Source: Bryum argenteum (Eukaryota > Streptophyta > Bryopsida > Bryales > Bryaceae). From it: DNA of 64,000 nucleotides. The notes below the pieces were generated by a model. It ran no database searches and was not told the DNA's origin. It saw nothing but the letters and a program-made list of their open reading frames with translations. This document shows, in pieces, positions 46,130-57,600 of this stretch. A program made the translations under genes and the position numbers. The stretch lies in assembly GCA_037043015.1 (NCBI GenBank), contig CM073331.1, forward strand, positions 6,583,305 through 6,647,304, given 5' to 3'. Positions within the stretch are counted from its first letter, which is position 1. Each line of letters starts with the position of its first letter.

Positions 46130-48560
46130 TCTACGGCCTCTTATGTTGCTTTTTACATTTTTATGTTTTAGAATGTGTTTTTTCGTATTTTGACCAATGA
46201 ACTTAGAATACTGAACTACAGCGGCCATCGGGCGATCCCCCGATATGATCACTGCTCTCTCTCGTGGACCAGTACTTGTATAAGTTGTTGTAATTGTTAA
46301 TTAGTATGTTTCTTATCATTACACTTCGTAGGTTGACCATACCATAACATTAATTTTCATCCACTGCCTAGTGCGAAGGTTTTAGTAAATGAATGAATAC
46401 TTTTGTAGTTTTGTGATTCAATACTAGCCTCTGATTCATTAAACGTTTGATCAGTAGTTAGAATGGACATGGACATGGGGCGATCCCCGATAGGGCGATC
46501 CTCCGATAGGTATGGCTATTGGTCGTTCATCCCGATTTCTCCTTGACTTGGCTATCAACTGCGTGTGATACTTAATAAGTATGTTTCTTCTAATTACACT
46601 TCTTAGGTTGACGACCGTTCCATAACATTAATTTTTGTCCACAGCCTAGTACATACGTATTAGTAAATGAATGGATTCTTTTCTAATTTTCAGATACGTT
46701 ACTTGCCTTTGACTCATTAAACTTTTCAACAGTAGTTAGAATGGACATGGACGTCGATGGGGCGATCCCCCGATTGGTATGGCTATTGGTCGTTCAGCCT
46801 GATTCCTCCTTCGACTTCGCTATCAACTGCCTGTCATACTTAATAATTATGTTTCTTCTAATTACACTCGTGAGGTTGATGACAATACTATAACATTAAT
46901 TTTTGTCCAAAGACTACTGCAAACGTATTAGTAAATGAAAGGATCCTTTTCTAATGTTGACATTTTTACTTGCCTTTTATTCATTATGCTCTTCAACAGT
47001 AGTTAGATTGGACATGGACGTCGATAGGGCGATCCCCCGATAGGTATGGCTATTGGTCATTCAGGCTGATTCTAACTCGGACTTCGCTATCAAGTTCGTG
47101 TGACATTTTATAAGTATGTTTCTTTTAATTTCTCTTGCTAGGTTGTCGACCATACCATAACATTGATTATCATTCATTGCTTACTGAAAAGGTATTAGTA
47201 TTTGGTTCTGATGAGTGGAAGGGGATTTTCATGAATTACTTTTATGTTGACGCTTCACATATCACCAAAGACAACTATTCTTTTTTTTTTATTATCAAGT
47301 TAAGAAATAAGTTGCTATGAACTATTTCGTCGCGTGGATCGGGCGATCTCCGATATGCTATTGTAACTCTTTACCATGAGTTGGATATCACGTTAACGCT
47401 TGTATCGGCTATTGCGAACGTGATTGTGTTTTTCATCAGCGGTGTACTTTGCTTTGAGGATTACATGGGCATCAACCTGCGGAGTTTGACGCAACGAGAA
47501 TCCGTCGGCGACCGGATTGCATGGTTTTCTCCGGAATCTCATGAAGCATTTTTATGTTGGCATTTGGTCATCGATGCCTGCTGGTCGACTTCGACATGTT
47601 ATTGAATTTTTGCCGCCGCAGGAAATTTCCTCGCAGCTATTATTTGTTTATGGACGAAATAAATGCCATAATCCGCATCGTACCCCTCTCGAGAAGTTCA
47701 TGAAGCGGCTAATGAAAGGTTCCAGGACTTGGAAAGTTTGTCGTCCGGATCGTATATTGATGGTGGATGACTGCCAATGGAGGAATAGGCGGAATGGTGA
47801 TTCATGCTGCTATTTTCCAAGGTCCTGGTTGGGGGAGCTCGAGTTTCCAAATTCTCGGAACGTCATTCCAAATATTTCTACAGCGTTGCTTCCCTTTATT
47901 ATGCCTCTTCGTTCTTATGATAGTGTTAGTCAATTCCTCTTGAACTCTGAGATGGATGGAAAATTCCGTCGCCGACTCTTGTGAGAGGCTATGCCGCACT
48001 TGAGTTCTTTTGTATAGGTGTACTTGACTCTCATGGCAGTCATTCTAACAATATGTAGCTTTTGACGGCTTCACGTGGGGGATCCTTTGTATAATTTATT
48101 GCTTCGAAATTCGGGGAAGAAATAGAGATTCTTACTTCAGTACCTTTTGCTCAATACCTTAACCTAGATTCGTTACTTGCCTTTGATATCTTTAACTCTA
48201 CAACTTCTATTACAATGGACACGGACGGCGATGGGGCGATCCCCCGATTGTATGGCTATCGCGCATTCTGAGTTCTTCTTGGAATTTGCTATGAAGTTCG
48301 TGTGACATTTTATTAGTTCGTGTCTGCTAATTACACTTCTTAGGTTGTTCACCATACCATCACAAAGTAATATTCATCCACTGTTGGTCCAAAGGTTTCA
48401 GAAAATGGAAGGTTACTTTTCTAATTTTCAAAACGTTACTTGCCTTTGAATCTTTTATCTTTAGAACTTCAGTTAGAATGGACACGGGCGGCGATGGGGC
48501 GATCCCCGATTCTATGGTCGACCCGATTCATGTGGCCACTGATCTTCCCTTCGAATGTTG
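46130..48560 (+). repeat. Tandem array of about 270-bp units, each with a palindrome
   Basis: CCATAACATTA or close variants mark units at 46342, 46620, 46888 and 47155 (steps 278, 268 and 267), with a fifth at about 48357 beyond an inserted 1.2-kb FCP1-like piece. Each unit contains TTAGAATGGACATGGACG, one GCGATC palindrome, TATGGCTATTGG, and a TTCTAATTACACTTCTTAGG stretch. The first unit continues directly from the gene's 3' end, so the array grew from its downstream flank. Confidence 0.85.
47381..47984 (+). pseudogene. Decayed FCP1-like domain copy inside the array
   Basis: The order of motifs matches the intact domain at 45.5-46.1 kb: VIVFFISGVLCFEDY in place of IVVFDLNGVLCYR (the catalytic Asp is lost), then in another frame FYVGIWSSMPAGRLRHVIEF in place of IVIWSSATSKNVANMV, and RILMVDDCQWRN in place of RIVLVDDSPLK. 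The frame changes near 47510. It is a diverged duplicate that cannot have normal HAD activity. A stop follows at 47982-47984. Confidence 0.7.
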
Positions 48561-48701
48561 TCAAGCTTTATTTTTGTTCAATACTTAGTACAACCTGATT
48601 AGATTTTGTGGAAACATATTTGTTCTTATTAATCTTAAGACGAAACCGCTAAGATAATAGTTTAAGGCCACTCTGTGTCACATTGGTATCATTCCTATGT
48701 A

Positions 48702-48768
48702 CCTCCACTATTTCTTTTCCTCCACTATTTCTTTTCCTCCACTATTTCTTTTCCTCCACTATTTCTTG
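48702..48768. repeat. 17-bp minisatellite, four copies
   Basis: CCTCCACTATTTCTTTT repeats four times head to tail with almost no divergence, which suggests recent expansion. Confidence 0.95.
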
Positions 48769-48859
48769 GTATGGATTGTATTTTCAGTTTGATCTCGTGA
48801 ATTTTCATGTCATTAGTCCTATTTATTGGAAGAAATCGGGAGATCGCCCCATCCCACTT

Positions 48860-49619
48860 ACCATGTTTCAGTCCAGAATTGACGCCAAAGTCCATATTTA
48901 GTTAAATACTGCATATAGATACTAGTATAGAAGTTAAATTCATCAAATCTTAATTCTATTATATTAATTATAAGATAAAGTTGAAAACAAATTAAGCATT
49001 TATCGTCCTATCTTAATATAGCATAAAATAAGCGTAATTACATGCTAATACGAGTTCAAATATATACAGGATTGCAGCTGTGCGAGCAGTGAGCAGAAAC
49101 CGATGAGCAGTGAGCAGACTTTTCTGCTCATTGAGCAGATTTTTAATGAATATTTTAACATTTGGAAGTCATCAAAGTGTATCCAAATTTTGAAAAAAAA
49201 GATAAAGAAGTGGTGTGCAATTCCGTGGAATGTCCTAAACCCGTAGTAATGGAGGTCAATATCATCTTGGTAAAAGAGTGTTGTATACAGAAATTTAGTA
49301 CCTCGTGGCACTGGCTAGTAGTTTAGGTCAATTGGAAATTGTAATAAAGGGACCAAATTAGGGCTGACGTCATCAATCAGTCGAGATTTTTAGTTTAGGG
49401 CAAAGGGGTTGCGAGGCGTGCTCTCTTGTATTGGCCACGCTGCCGGAGATGTATCTCCGACATTCTGTGCTAGTGCTACTTTGTGCCATCAATACGCTGG
49501 CCGAGGGCATATGTTCTTGGAGAGTACACCAGATTGAAATATGAACACGGAGACAATCAAGTGTTTGTTTTGCCATATTAGCACCTGGTATCTAGTGCTG
49601 GATGTGGTAGAATGTAACG
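48860..49619. repeat. Dispersed repeat shared with 8.5-8.9 kb; GAGCAGT tract; no gene
   Basis: The segment 48940-49080 matches 8560-8690 in the same orientation (GCATTTATYGTCYTATCTTAATATAG, then TACGAGTTCAAATAT). The stretch 48883-48905 matches 8918-8940 in inverted orientation. At 49078-49145 the word GAGCAG recurs six times in one orientation or the other. No gene was recognised. Confidence 0.6.
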
Positions 49620-49858
49620 ATGATCAAGAATAGTGAGGGCGTGGGTTGTAGTGTAAGATTGGGAATGTGTGAACTTTATGTGGAGTTCAGCGATGAGGCG
49701 ATTTCGACAAAGGTAAGTCAAATATATTCTGCTCATTTGTGAATGTTCATTTGAGTTCCGAGTTTGTTTACTTGGAATTTTGTCCGGTGGACAGGTCCGC
49801 AATGGATGCAAGTTATGGAGTACGTATCGTGGGCTTACAACATGTCGGCTTCTTCCAT
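49620..49858 (+). CDS. Two possible exons upstream of the ADD gene
   Basis: ATG 49620 opens a 31-codon stretch (MIKNSEGVGCSVRLGMCELY..) ending at a good GTAAGT donor (49713). An acceptor at 49791-49794 starts another open stretch (VRNGCKLWSTYRGLTTC) that reaches a GTAAGC at 49859. The phase does not join directly to the ADD exon at 50587, so at least one more exon would be needed. They may be 5' exons of the ADD gene or unrelated. Confidence 0.3.
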
Positions 49859-50586
49859 GTAAGCTATCTTACGTAGATAGAAATAGCTTTAATGTCGAGA
49901 AGATGCATTGTCACCTCACTATCAATTGAAATCTGATCGCGTATTGTTTGGGGAGAGTAATCTAAAAAATTGTGGTAGAAATCTGATGTACATGCATAAG
50001 ATGGGAGGATCGGTGTAAGGAATTATTTATGGTACTCAAGAATAAATGCTATGCTAAGATAGTCGTCAGCCATATTGTTGTCAGTCGCCCTCGAAGCATG
50101 CATCGAGGTGACAGCCCTCTCTCCCATGATCATCTCCGACATGTCAATGACGCACATATGGCGTACCGTAGGCTGGTCAATAGCATGTGCCGGCTTTCAG
50201 TTTAATGGAGCAGTTGTCGCGGCTCTCATTATCTGGTCAAGGTTGAAAACTTGACTCTGAATTAGAGTCAACACGATTTGCGGGACTCATCGGTTTGCGT
50301 TCTTTATGTTGGAAATCCAGCATTACTAATTGTGCTTGAATTTGAACTGAACTTCATCACATTCTTCGTGTACTTAGTTGGTCGAAATTTGGGAGAGGTG
50401 TGTAGTCGCAAGCGCATTTGGTGCTCGACATAGAATTTGTTAGAACTGTAGCGAGCGCAGTAAGGATCTTGTGATGGATGGTCAATTGTCGTCGTAGGTC
50501 GTAGAACATTTTTTCTCGCACTTGAGATAATTGACGATGCGTTTGTAGCACTCCGGTTCACTTAGAAGCTCGGTTTGTGTTTGCAG

Positions 50587-51105
50587 GTACTTATGCTGAC
50601 AATGGCGGAGCGGACACTGACATGCACAGCTTGCGGGGAAGAAATAGAAAGTTTGAACGACCTAGATTTTCATGCGGAACTGGACGTTGTAATGTATGTG
50701 GTATGCGTGGCATTTCAGGAGCATCGGATTGAGAGGAGCAACGACGTTCAGAAGCATGTAAGTACGACTTGTGGTTCACGTAAAAAGGTGGTGAGGTTCG
50801 AGTTCGATTAATTGTAAGGTGCTCATGATTTGGAATTGGTTGTGTAGGCAAAGGATGTCGATACGTGCTATTGGTGTGGAAAGACAGACGATCTCATCGT
50901 GTGCAGTTGCTCTGAATTATGTTGGTGCGCGACGTGCATCATTCGTAATTATGGTGACGACCTAATCGAAGAAGTAATAGCGGCCGGAGACATCTGCTGG
51001 ACTTGTTTTGTATGCTTTCCCGAACATATGCATGGCCTCCTAGATGAGGCGGCATTCCAGAAGGGATATATTGCGCTTGAACAAACAGATGGTAGTACGT
51101 CGTGA
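50587..51105 (+). CDS. Small ADD-domain (ATRX/DNMT3-type) zinc-finger protein
   Basis: Two exons, 50587-50757 and 50848-51105, are joined by a 90-bp GT..AG intron in phase 0. ATG near 50602 gives MAERTLTCTACGEEIE. The order of ligands follows the ADD fold: a GATA-like finger (CTAC, then YVVC) followed by an imperfect PHD finger (CYWCGKTDDLIVCSC, then CWCATCIIRNYGDD, then DICWTCFVCFPEH). ATRX has CRWC, FCKKCILRNLG and WYCYICHPE at the equivalent places. ADD domains read histone H3 tails unmethylated at Lys4. One finger-1 Cys appears replaced by Tyr (MYVVC), and the PHD CxxC pair is shortened to CSC, so zinc binding may be altered. There is no helicase or methyltransferase domain; the protein is almost only ADD. 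It converges with a methylase-like gene 540 bp away. Confidence 0.75.
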
Positions 51106-51646
51106 AGCTTTGAAAGAAGGTGGTAAAACTCTTTAAATTGAATGTAGACAATGTGGTTGATGACTCTAAGCAATGAAAATGACTGGTAATGATTGAGTAC
51201 GGCCTTGTACGAATAAGAGGATCTGAATATTTTGTGGTTTAGGAATTGAGTACGGTTAAAACTTGAATGGAAACTTGTTGGAATGCAATGGGACAAGGCG
51301 TATTTGAACACAAGAAGCTTGTTTTGACTATGGTGATGATGTTTAAATTACATGTCTAGTGCTGATGTCTAAATTACATCCAGCGCTGCCTCGTTTGACA
51401 ATGCTAAAATGATACGATTAATGACATCGAGAGCATGCTTTTCAACTTCCTTGTGCAGTGTCTTTCTTGTAGAAATTGAGAGTTTAGACCTTCTTCGCAG
51501 CAGGGGTAGTAGTGCGATGTCACACGAAAAAGGTGAGTTTAATATAACTAGAACTGGATACATTCGGATTCATGAGTCTCAAGCAATGTAGTTATAAGAT
51601 AAGAAAAAACACATAATACTGAATAGTAAACTCAAAAAGAACATGC
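51106..51646. other. Convergent intergenic region
   Basis: This lies between the stops of the ADD gene (plus) and the methylase-like gene (minus). No gene was recognised, and it presumably contains both 3' untranslated regions. Confidence 0.5.
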
Positions 51647-54600
51647 TTAGGAGTCAGACTCTGAGGCGCTCAAGTCCAAGTAGCGCTTCACCCCCGGATG
51701 ATACCGAGGCCACCGCGGAACAATATCTGGGGAGGAGTCTGAGGAAACTATGGCGTAAGCCTCTGCTAGGCCTTCCGCGTACGAAGGGAGACTAAATGAT
51801 ACTGGAGGACTAATTTGAAGCGACGAGAGTCTATCAAAGACACTCACTAAACTGCACAAAAAAGCACACAAGTTGATTAGAATAATGGAAGAAGGATTAA
51901 TCAAATTCAAATTAAAAATAAAACAGTTGAGTGGCACTCACAAAATCCATCGCGATGCGCAGCACGGACTGGAGAGTCGTTGTCGCCATCGCCGGCGCTT
52001 GATGCTATCGGTGTGCTTGGTGGTGGCAGCGCTAGGACGGTAAGTGGTAATAGAACCTCACTGTAAATCTCGCGGTCCCCCTCGAGAGCGAGAATGTTGC
52101 GGTTTAGAGACCGCGCTGCCTGTACAGATGCTCCTGCGGTCAGATACGAGTCAAAGTTAGTTTCACAGTTCAATTTCAATGACTCATCCTAGGAAAGAAA
52201 AGTGCAATCTACATGAGAAATTACAACTGATCACTTACCCGTTGAAGCTGCGAAGTCCATTACTAAGCCCCGCTCAGGACACATTCCGTAAATCAGAGGC
52301 TTGAAGAAAAGCTCTGTACGCTGTTTTGGACCTCGCCATGGCTTGCCATCTGACTTCTTCCGAAGAATACTTTGCTCGTCAATGGCATTGAAGAGCATGT
52401 CTTGCTTGTTCAGGTCAAGGGCTGGTGTGAACGGATTCAGCTTGATGTCGAGCTGGATGGGCTGACGTCGACAAGTAGATGGCAGCGCCCGCACCATAAC
52501 GATGGCCTTGGAGATATAGGTCTGCACAAAACATAAATTCAGACGATATGATTTAGTACTGACACAGACCTGTTAAAGATAATAAAGACTCATCTCTAAA
52601 TTACAAACGAAAATGCCAATAGCTCGGCAAAAGAGCATTAGGGCCGGCATTGGCAAAGGAAGTGCCAACGCCAGCGAGAGAATGTAAGTGCGGGTGTGCC
52701 GCTACAAGTGACCCGACACGTTCGACACACGAAGAGTTTCCCAGATCGAGTTCTTGAGTGCTAGTTCGAATTTTCAATGACACCTGTCTCGGACACCAAC
52801 GTATCCTCCTCCTGCGAAGATCGTATATCCAAGTTAAGCATCTCGAAGCAACACCGGAAGCGCAATACTGAAAGCTCATGACAGAAATCGAGAGAATGAA
52901 ACGACTGGGAACCGTAGCACCTGTTACGCACCGGAAACCCTGGATTAAGCTTGTGACTGTGAGGGTGTGCCGTTACTAGAGACCTGCCACAATCCCACCA
53001 CGACTGCCAATGCGAGGGTCCCATTGCAGGTCTACCTCCAGACGGTCTATCTCCAGCCAGTTCGAGTGCTAGAGTTCGAGTGCGAGTCCCAGTGACCCAT
53101 TGCAAGTGCCAGTGACCTCGTGTGGGTGTGGCGGCACAAGTGAACCGCAACAATCGCCAGACCATGAGTTTGCAAGTAAGCGGGTCCCAGTTGGCGTGAC
53201 CCATAGCGAGTGTGTCGCCACAGGAGACCTGCAAGGAGCGTTCCTCCAGGAGAGTTCCAGTGGTGGTGTCCCAATGCGAGTGTCGCACTGCGAGTAAATG
53301 TGTCGGCAGAGCTGCCTGCAGTCGGAGGGATGGGGTGACCTGGTGGCTTGCGTGGTGGTCTACCGGCCCCAAGGCGGAGCTGCCGGCTTGCGAGGACGTC
53401 TGCCGGCGCCAAGGCGGAGCTGCCGGTCCCGGCAGGCAGAGTAATGTAACGGCTCTCCGAGCGACTGCCGGCGCCTTACAGGTGTCTGCGGAATCCAAAA
53501 AGCAAGGAGGGTGGCCGTTGCAAAGGGGGTGACAGCCGAGACCCTGCTCTCAGGGATTCTCGATGCTGCCATTGGTGCAGAGTGGGAGGCCATCGCCAAC
53601 ACCAGGAAGCCTCCGCCCCCTCGGCCAAATCCCAGGACGCCTCCGTCCTCAGGGATTCTCGATGCTGCCATTGGTGCAGAGTGGGAGGCCATCGTCAACA
53701 TCAGGACGCCTCCGCCCCCTCGGCAAAATCCCAGGACGCCTCCGTCCTCATGGATTCTCGATGCTGCCATTGGTGGATAGTGGGAGGCCATCGCCAACAC
53801 CAGGACGCGTCCATCCCCTCGGCCAAATCCAAGGACGCCTCCGCCCCCTCGGCCAACCCCAGGACGCCTCCGCCCTCTCGGCTTGATGCCACCATCAATT
53901 GGGTGAGCCGACTCCAAGGGTGAGCTGCCAGCCCCGGCACTCGATAAAATACTGGTGCCCAATTCGATAGGCCAACGGTCTGCCGTCTCCAAGGGTGAGA
54001 TGCCAGTCCCGGCACACGAAGAAATACTGGTGTTCTATTTGTGAGCCAACGGCATGGGGTTGTCATCCGCGGCGGGAAACGCTGGTTACGACAAATGAGC
54101 TCCACAAAAAAATAGCAGAGGCTCACGAAAAAGCAGCACCAGCATGTATGCGTCATTATTCGACCATGGTCCGCTCCGTATCATGTCCGAGAAGCAGTGG
54201 CAGAGTGGCGACATTCTTCGCCAGTGGACAGCTCCGTATCTTGTCCGAGAAGCAGTGGCTGAGTGGCGTCGGGAGTTGCATTCTCTGGGCCGGGATCTAA
54301 GTCAAGTAGTTTGCATTCGTGTCAAGTACTTCAATGGCGTGCTTACACACCACTGGACTCGCGGCTCTGCTGAATTCCGTCCACCACATTTGGAGCACGG
54401 CCGCCATGAAATCCGCGCTGAAGCTAGACCATCGCGACTCCACATGACACATCGTGTGCAACCATCACCACCGCAGAGCGCTTCAACACGGCCTCACAAT
54501 GAGAAACATGCTCGGGATTGACGCGACCGAAGCTGGCGATGAATCCAGGAGTTGATTACGTCGGTGTCGGCAGGGCGACTGAGGGTCTTTGCTTGGGCGA

Positions 54601-57600
54601 TATAGAGTCCTGGTGCGCTTGAAAGTGGGTCGCAGGATGAGTGCCGCCACGAGAAACCCATCGCCAGCGTCCCACGAGGAGTGTCCAATTACGTGTGACC
54701 TTGTGCAAGTGATCCAGTGCGAGTGCGAGTGCGACTGTCCTTCAGCTCTTGCCCCGGGCTACAACCACTCTAAACCGCAAACAAAAAAACTAACAAATTG
54801 AAGAACTTACCGATCGTGCAGGGTTCAATGGGCTGCATAGTGGAAGCGAGTTGAGGATGTTCCACTCGAGCGCAATCTTGAGGTTGAAGTTCGATGTGAA
54901 CGCCTCGATCTTCTTACGCACGGCATATGAATCCGGGTAAAAGATTACAATCGCTCCGTCGTCATGCAGGTACCTATACGCAAATTCGACGATTGTCTTC
55001 AGAAATGTTTCTTGATCGGAATTCCAGCGTGGAATCTGGTGCTCGGGATCGGATACTCCTGGAACACGTAGTCCATCTGGGTACTCCGCCAGCATCAAAT
55101 CGATGCCAGGCCGACCGACTTCGGGTACGCCTTCGAAATACAAGCGGCGACCTATGGAAACCTGTCATGCGATGATATCAGGTAACATCAAGACTTCGTT
55201 TTATTACAAGTAATGGAACTCAACAAGGAAGAAGTGGTTTACCTCAGAAAGGAAGCTCTTTGCATCTTCAAACTCTGCAGGAAAGGAGCCCGTCATCTTC
55301 TTGAGATCCCACCAACGCACTAACGTGTCGTTGATTATTTTGACACGAGCGCCAGTTGGAGCCCCTGTTGGGTGTATATCAAGCATCATGCCACGAATTG
55401 CAGAAGGAAGCATGGAGCTTTCGGCTGCAATCATGGTGTCGGTGGCGATTCCAGAAGACTTTCCTGAAACATGACCGAGGCGAGCTTTCTTCTGCAGCGG
55501 ACCACGATCAATGTGAGCAGGACTGCTCTCAAAGTGATCCTCAATGGTCAAATCGGCGTCGACGTGGGGCATAGCCCGTCTAACGTCTCCCAGAGCAGCG
55601 TCCTTCGGAATCGCTTGATTCTCGTCATCAACCTTCGCATCTAGAGGGGCGGCAGCAGGTGGGGACACCACGGGAGGACGGAGTTTGCGCTTACGCCGAC
55701 TCGTGGTGGCCTGACTGTCGTCTAGGTTGATGACTGCCTTGAACTTCATCAGCTCGGGCTCAAGCTTGGAAATCAGGTCCTCTTCGAACTCCGGAAACAT
55801 ACCCTTAGGCATGTCCATGTACCAACCACATGGAACGTAGTGGTGCTTCTTGTACTCCTTAAGCTGTGCAGCAGTATACATACACTTCTCATCGCTCGTA
55901 TTCGTGTAGTTGACGAAGCTCGTAGGGGACTTCGAAATAGCCTTCTGCGGGAGAAGGACGTGCTTCACATACCGGTAAAGCACTCGTGAAGTAGCCTTCT
56001 CGAAATTTGGCTGCTTCTCAGGAGGGTTGTTCTTGTGAACTCCCTTCCCACCCCCTTCCTTGTTCAGCTCCTTGTCTTTGATGGCGAATTCCCTGAAAAA
56101 TGCGTTCTCCCATAATGCGATTCGCATCCTCTCGACGTACTCGGTTACGGTGTCGATCGGCTCCTCTGCACCGGGTGGGTTGTAGTTAATCTCCTGTCGA
56201 CCCATGTCCATCTCGTCTTCAAAATCCTTTGCAACAGCAATGGACAGCTGCGTAGGCCACATCACCAAAAATGTAAGAGTAAATATGGCAACAACATGAG
56301 ACCAAACAGAATAGGAAAGTGGTTGGAATGTATACCTGAGACCACCACGTTGCCTTGTTCAGGAAATTCAAGTACGTTTGCTCACTGAACCCAACCTTGG
56401 GGAAGCGCTGATTCTCACGGAACTTGGGCGGCTTGTTCCACCGTTCCAACCAAAGGAGCTTCGTGTCAATGTCCATTGCAGAGATCGCAAAATACCACAG
56501 TTTCTCCTGAGACATCTCAATCTCCCGGAACGTCTCGTAATGCTCCTTGACGAGTTCGAGGAACCTGGGAGTATTATCGGGGTGGCAAATCGGTAACTGC
56601 TTCCTTTACTCGCTCAATAGCGAAGTTTTCTTCTCTTGCACACGTTTGTTGACTGCATCGTGGATACTTGCTGCAGTAAACTTGCCTGCTTGACAATCAC
56701 GCCTAAAATCCGAGGCCGCCTTTGCCGCTTCTTGAGCAAACTCCGTCTGCAAAAGCCATCCAAGTAAGTCGAGAATTCCGCTTATCATCGTTCTGAATCA
56801 AATTCAAAGATGCATACCTGATACAAGACATTGCAGAGTGCACTAGCGGTAAGCTTAAACCATGTGGACTTCGTAAGGTTTTTGAGGTTTGATGCTGCTT
56901 CTTCCTCCGCTGTAATTATCCCTTTGAAGTAGGACACGTCTTGCCGCCCAATCCTCTGCACCCGGTAGAGTTTGTGCACAAGGTTCAACTGAACATGACT
57001 ATTCTCCACTCGCCTGCACATGGAACAAGTTTGATTAGAATTTGAGGATTGTACTAATCAACTCTCACAACCAGCTTTCAGCTCAGAGTCCAACACACGC
57101 AAGATAAATAGCTCGAGCAAGGAAAAATACAAAATCCGGTACGTGACTTACCAGTTTATTTCGTGGAGCGCCGTCAGAGCAGTCATGTTGTCACCTTTAA
57201 GGTCAAGCAAGATGCAATCGACCCTAAAATGCCATGATGGATCATGGGATTTCTATGCATTGATGTATGGCAACCAGGCCTCCAACCGGTGGTTTCCGTC
57301 CCAAACGTGAAACATCTTCCCTGAAAACTTCTGAAGGTCAGGATCGGCTTGCAAGAAATCCTCAAATTCGGCATTTACCTTCACCCAATTAGGGCTCCAC
57401 GAGGCAATGGTTTCTGGCGTCACTTCCACCGTATTCACCTTGCCTGGTTCCTTGTTGTCGTTCTCGATCGCAACATAGAAGACTCCCTGACCTTCCACGT
57501 AGCCAACATCACGAAAGTGATCTTGGAGTCTGGCTATGTCGGACTTCATCGCTGGCCTTACAACTGGCAATCCCAACATTCGACAAAGCGGGATACACAT

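Larger units (their letters stand above)
39727..48856. repeat. Cluster B of the dispersed 18-bp palindrome
   Basis: The densest part is 39727-40255, with about ten copies, mostly ATGGGGCGATCGCCCGAT and variants. Further copies lie in the intron at 41715, 41797 and 41850; in the intron at 43348, 43417 and 43486; in coding exons at 44627 and 45273; and in the 3' array near 46227, 46478, 46497, 46755, 47025, 47338, 48230, 48494 and 48836. One copy (39972-39989, ATGGAGCGATCGCTCGAT) has a matched pair of changes that keeps the inner palindrome intact. Confidence 0.85.

Noticed and set aside
53360-53992. A 210-residue minus-strand frame with 33-residue repeats
   Set aside because: The 99-bp tandem repeat is a multiple of three and lies in an intron between well-supported methylase exons; open frames on both strands are expected.
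56600-56650. A 45-bp mini-intron in the methylase-like gene
   Set aside because: It is phase-compatible, but a neighbouring frame across it reads as protein (ENFAIERVKEAVTDLPP), so two compensating indels seem likelier; not settled.
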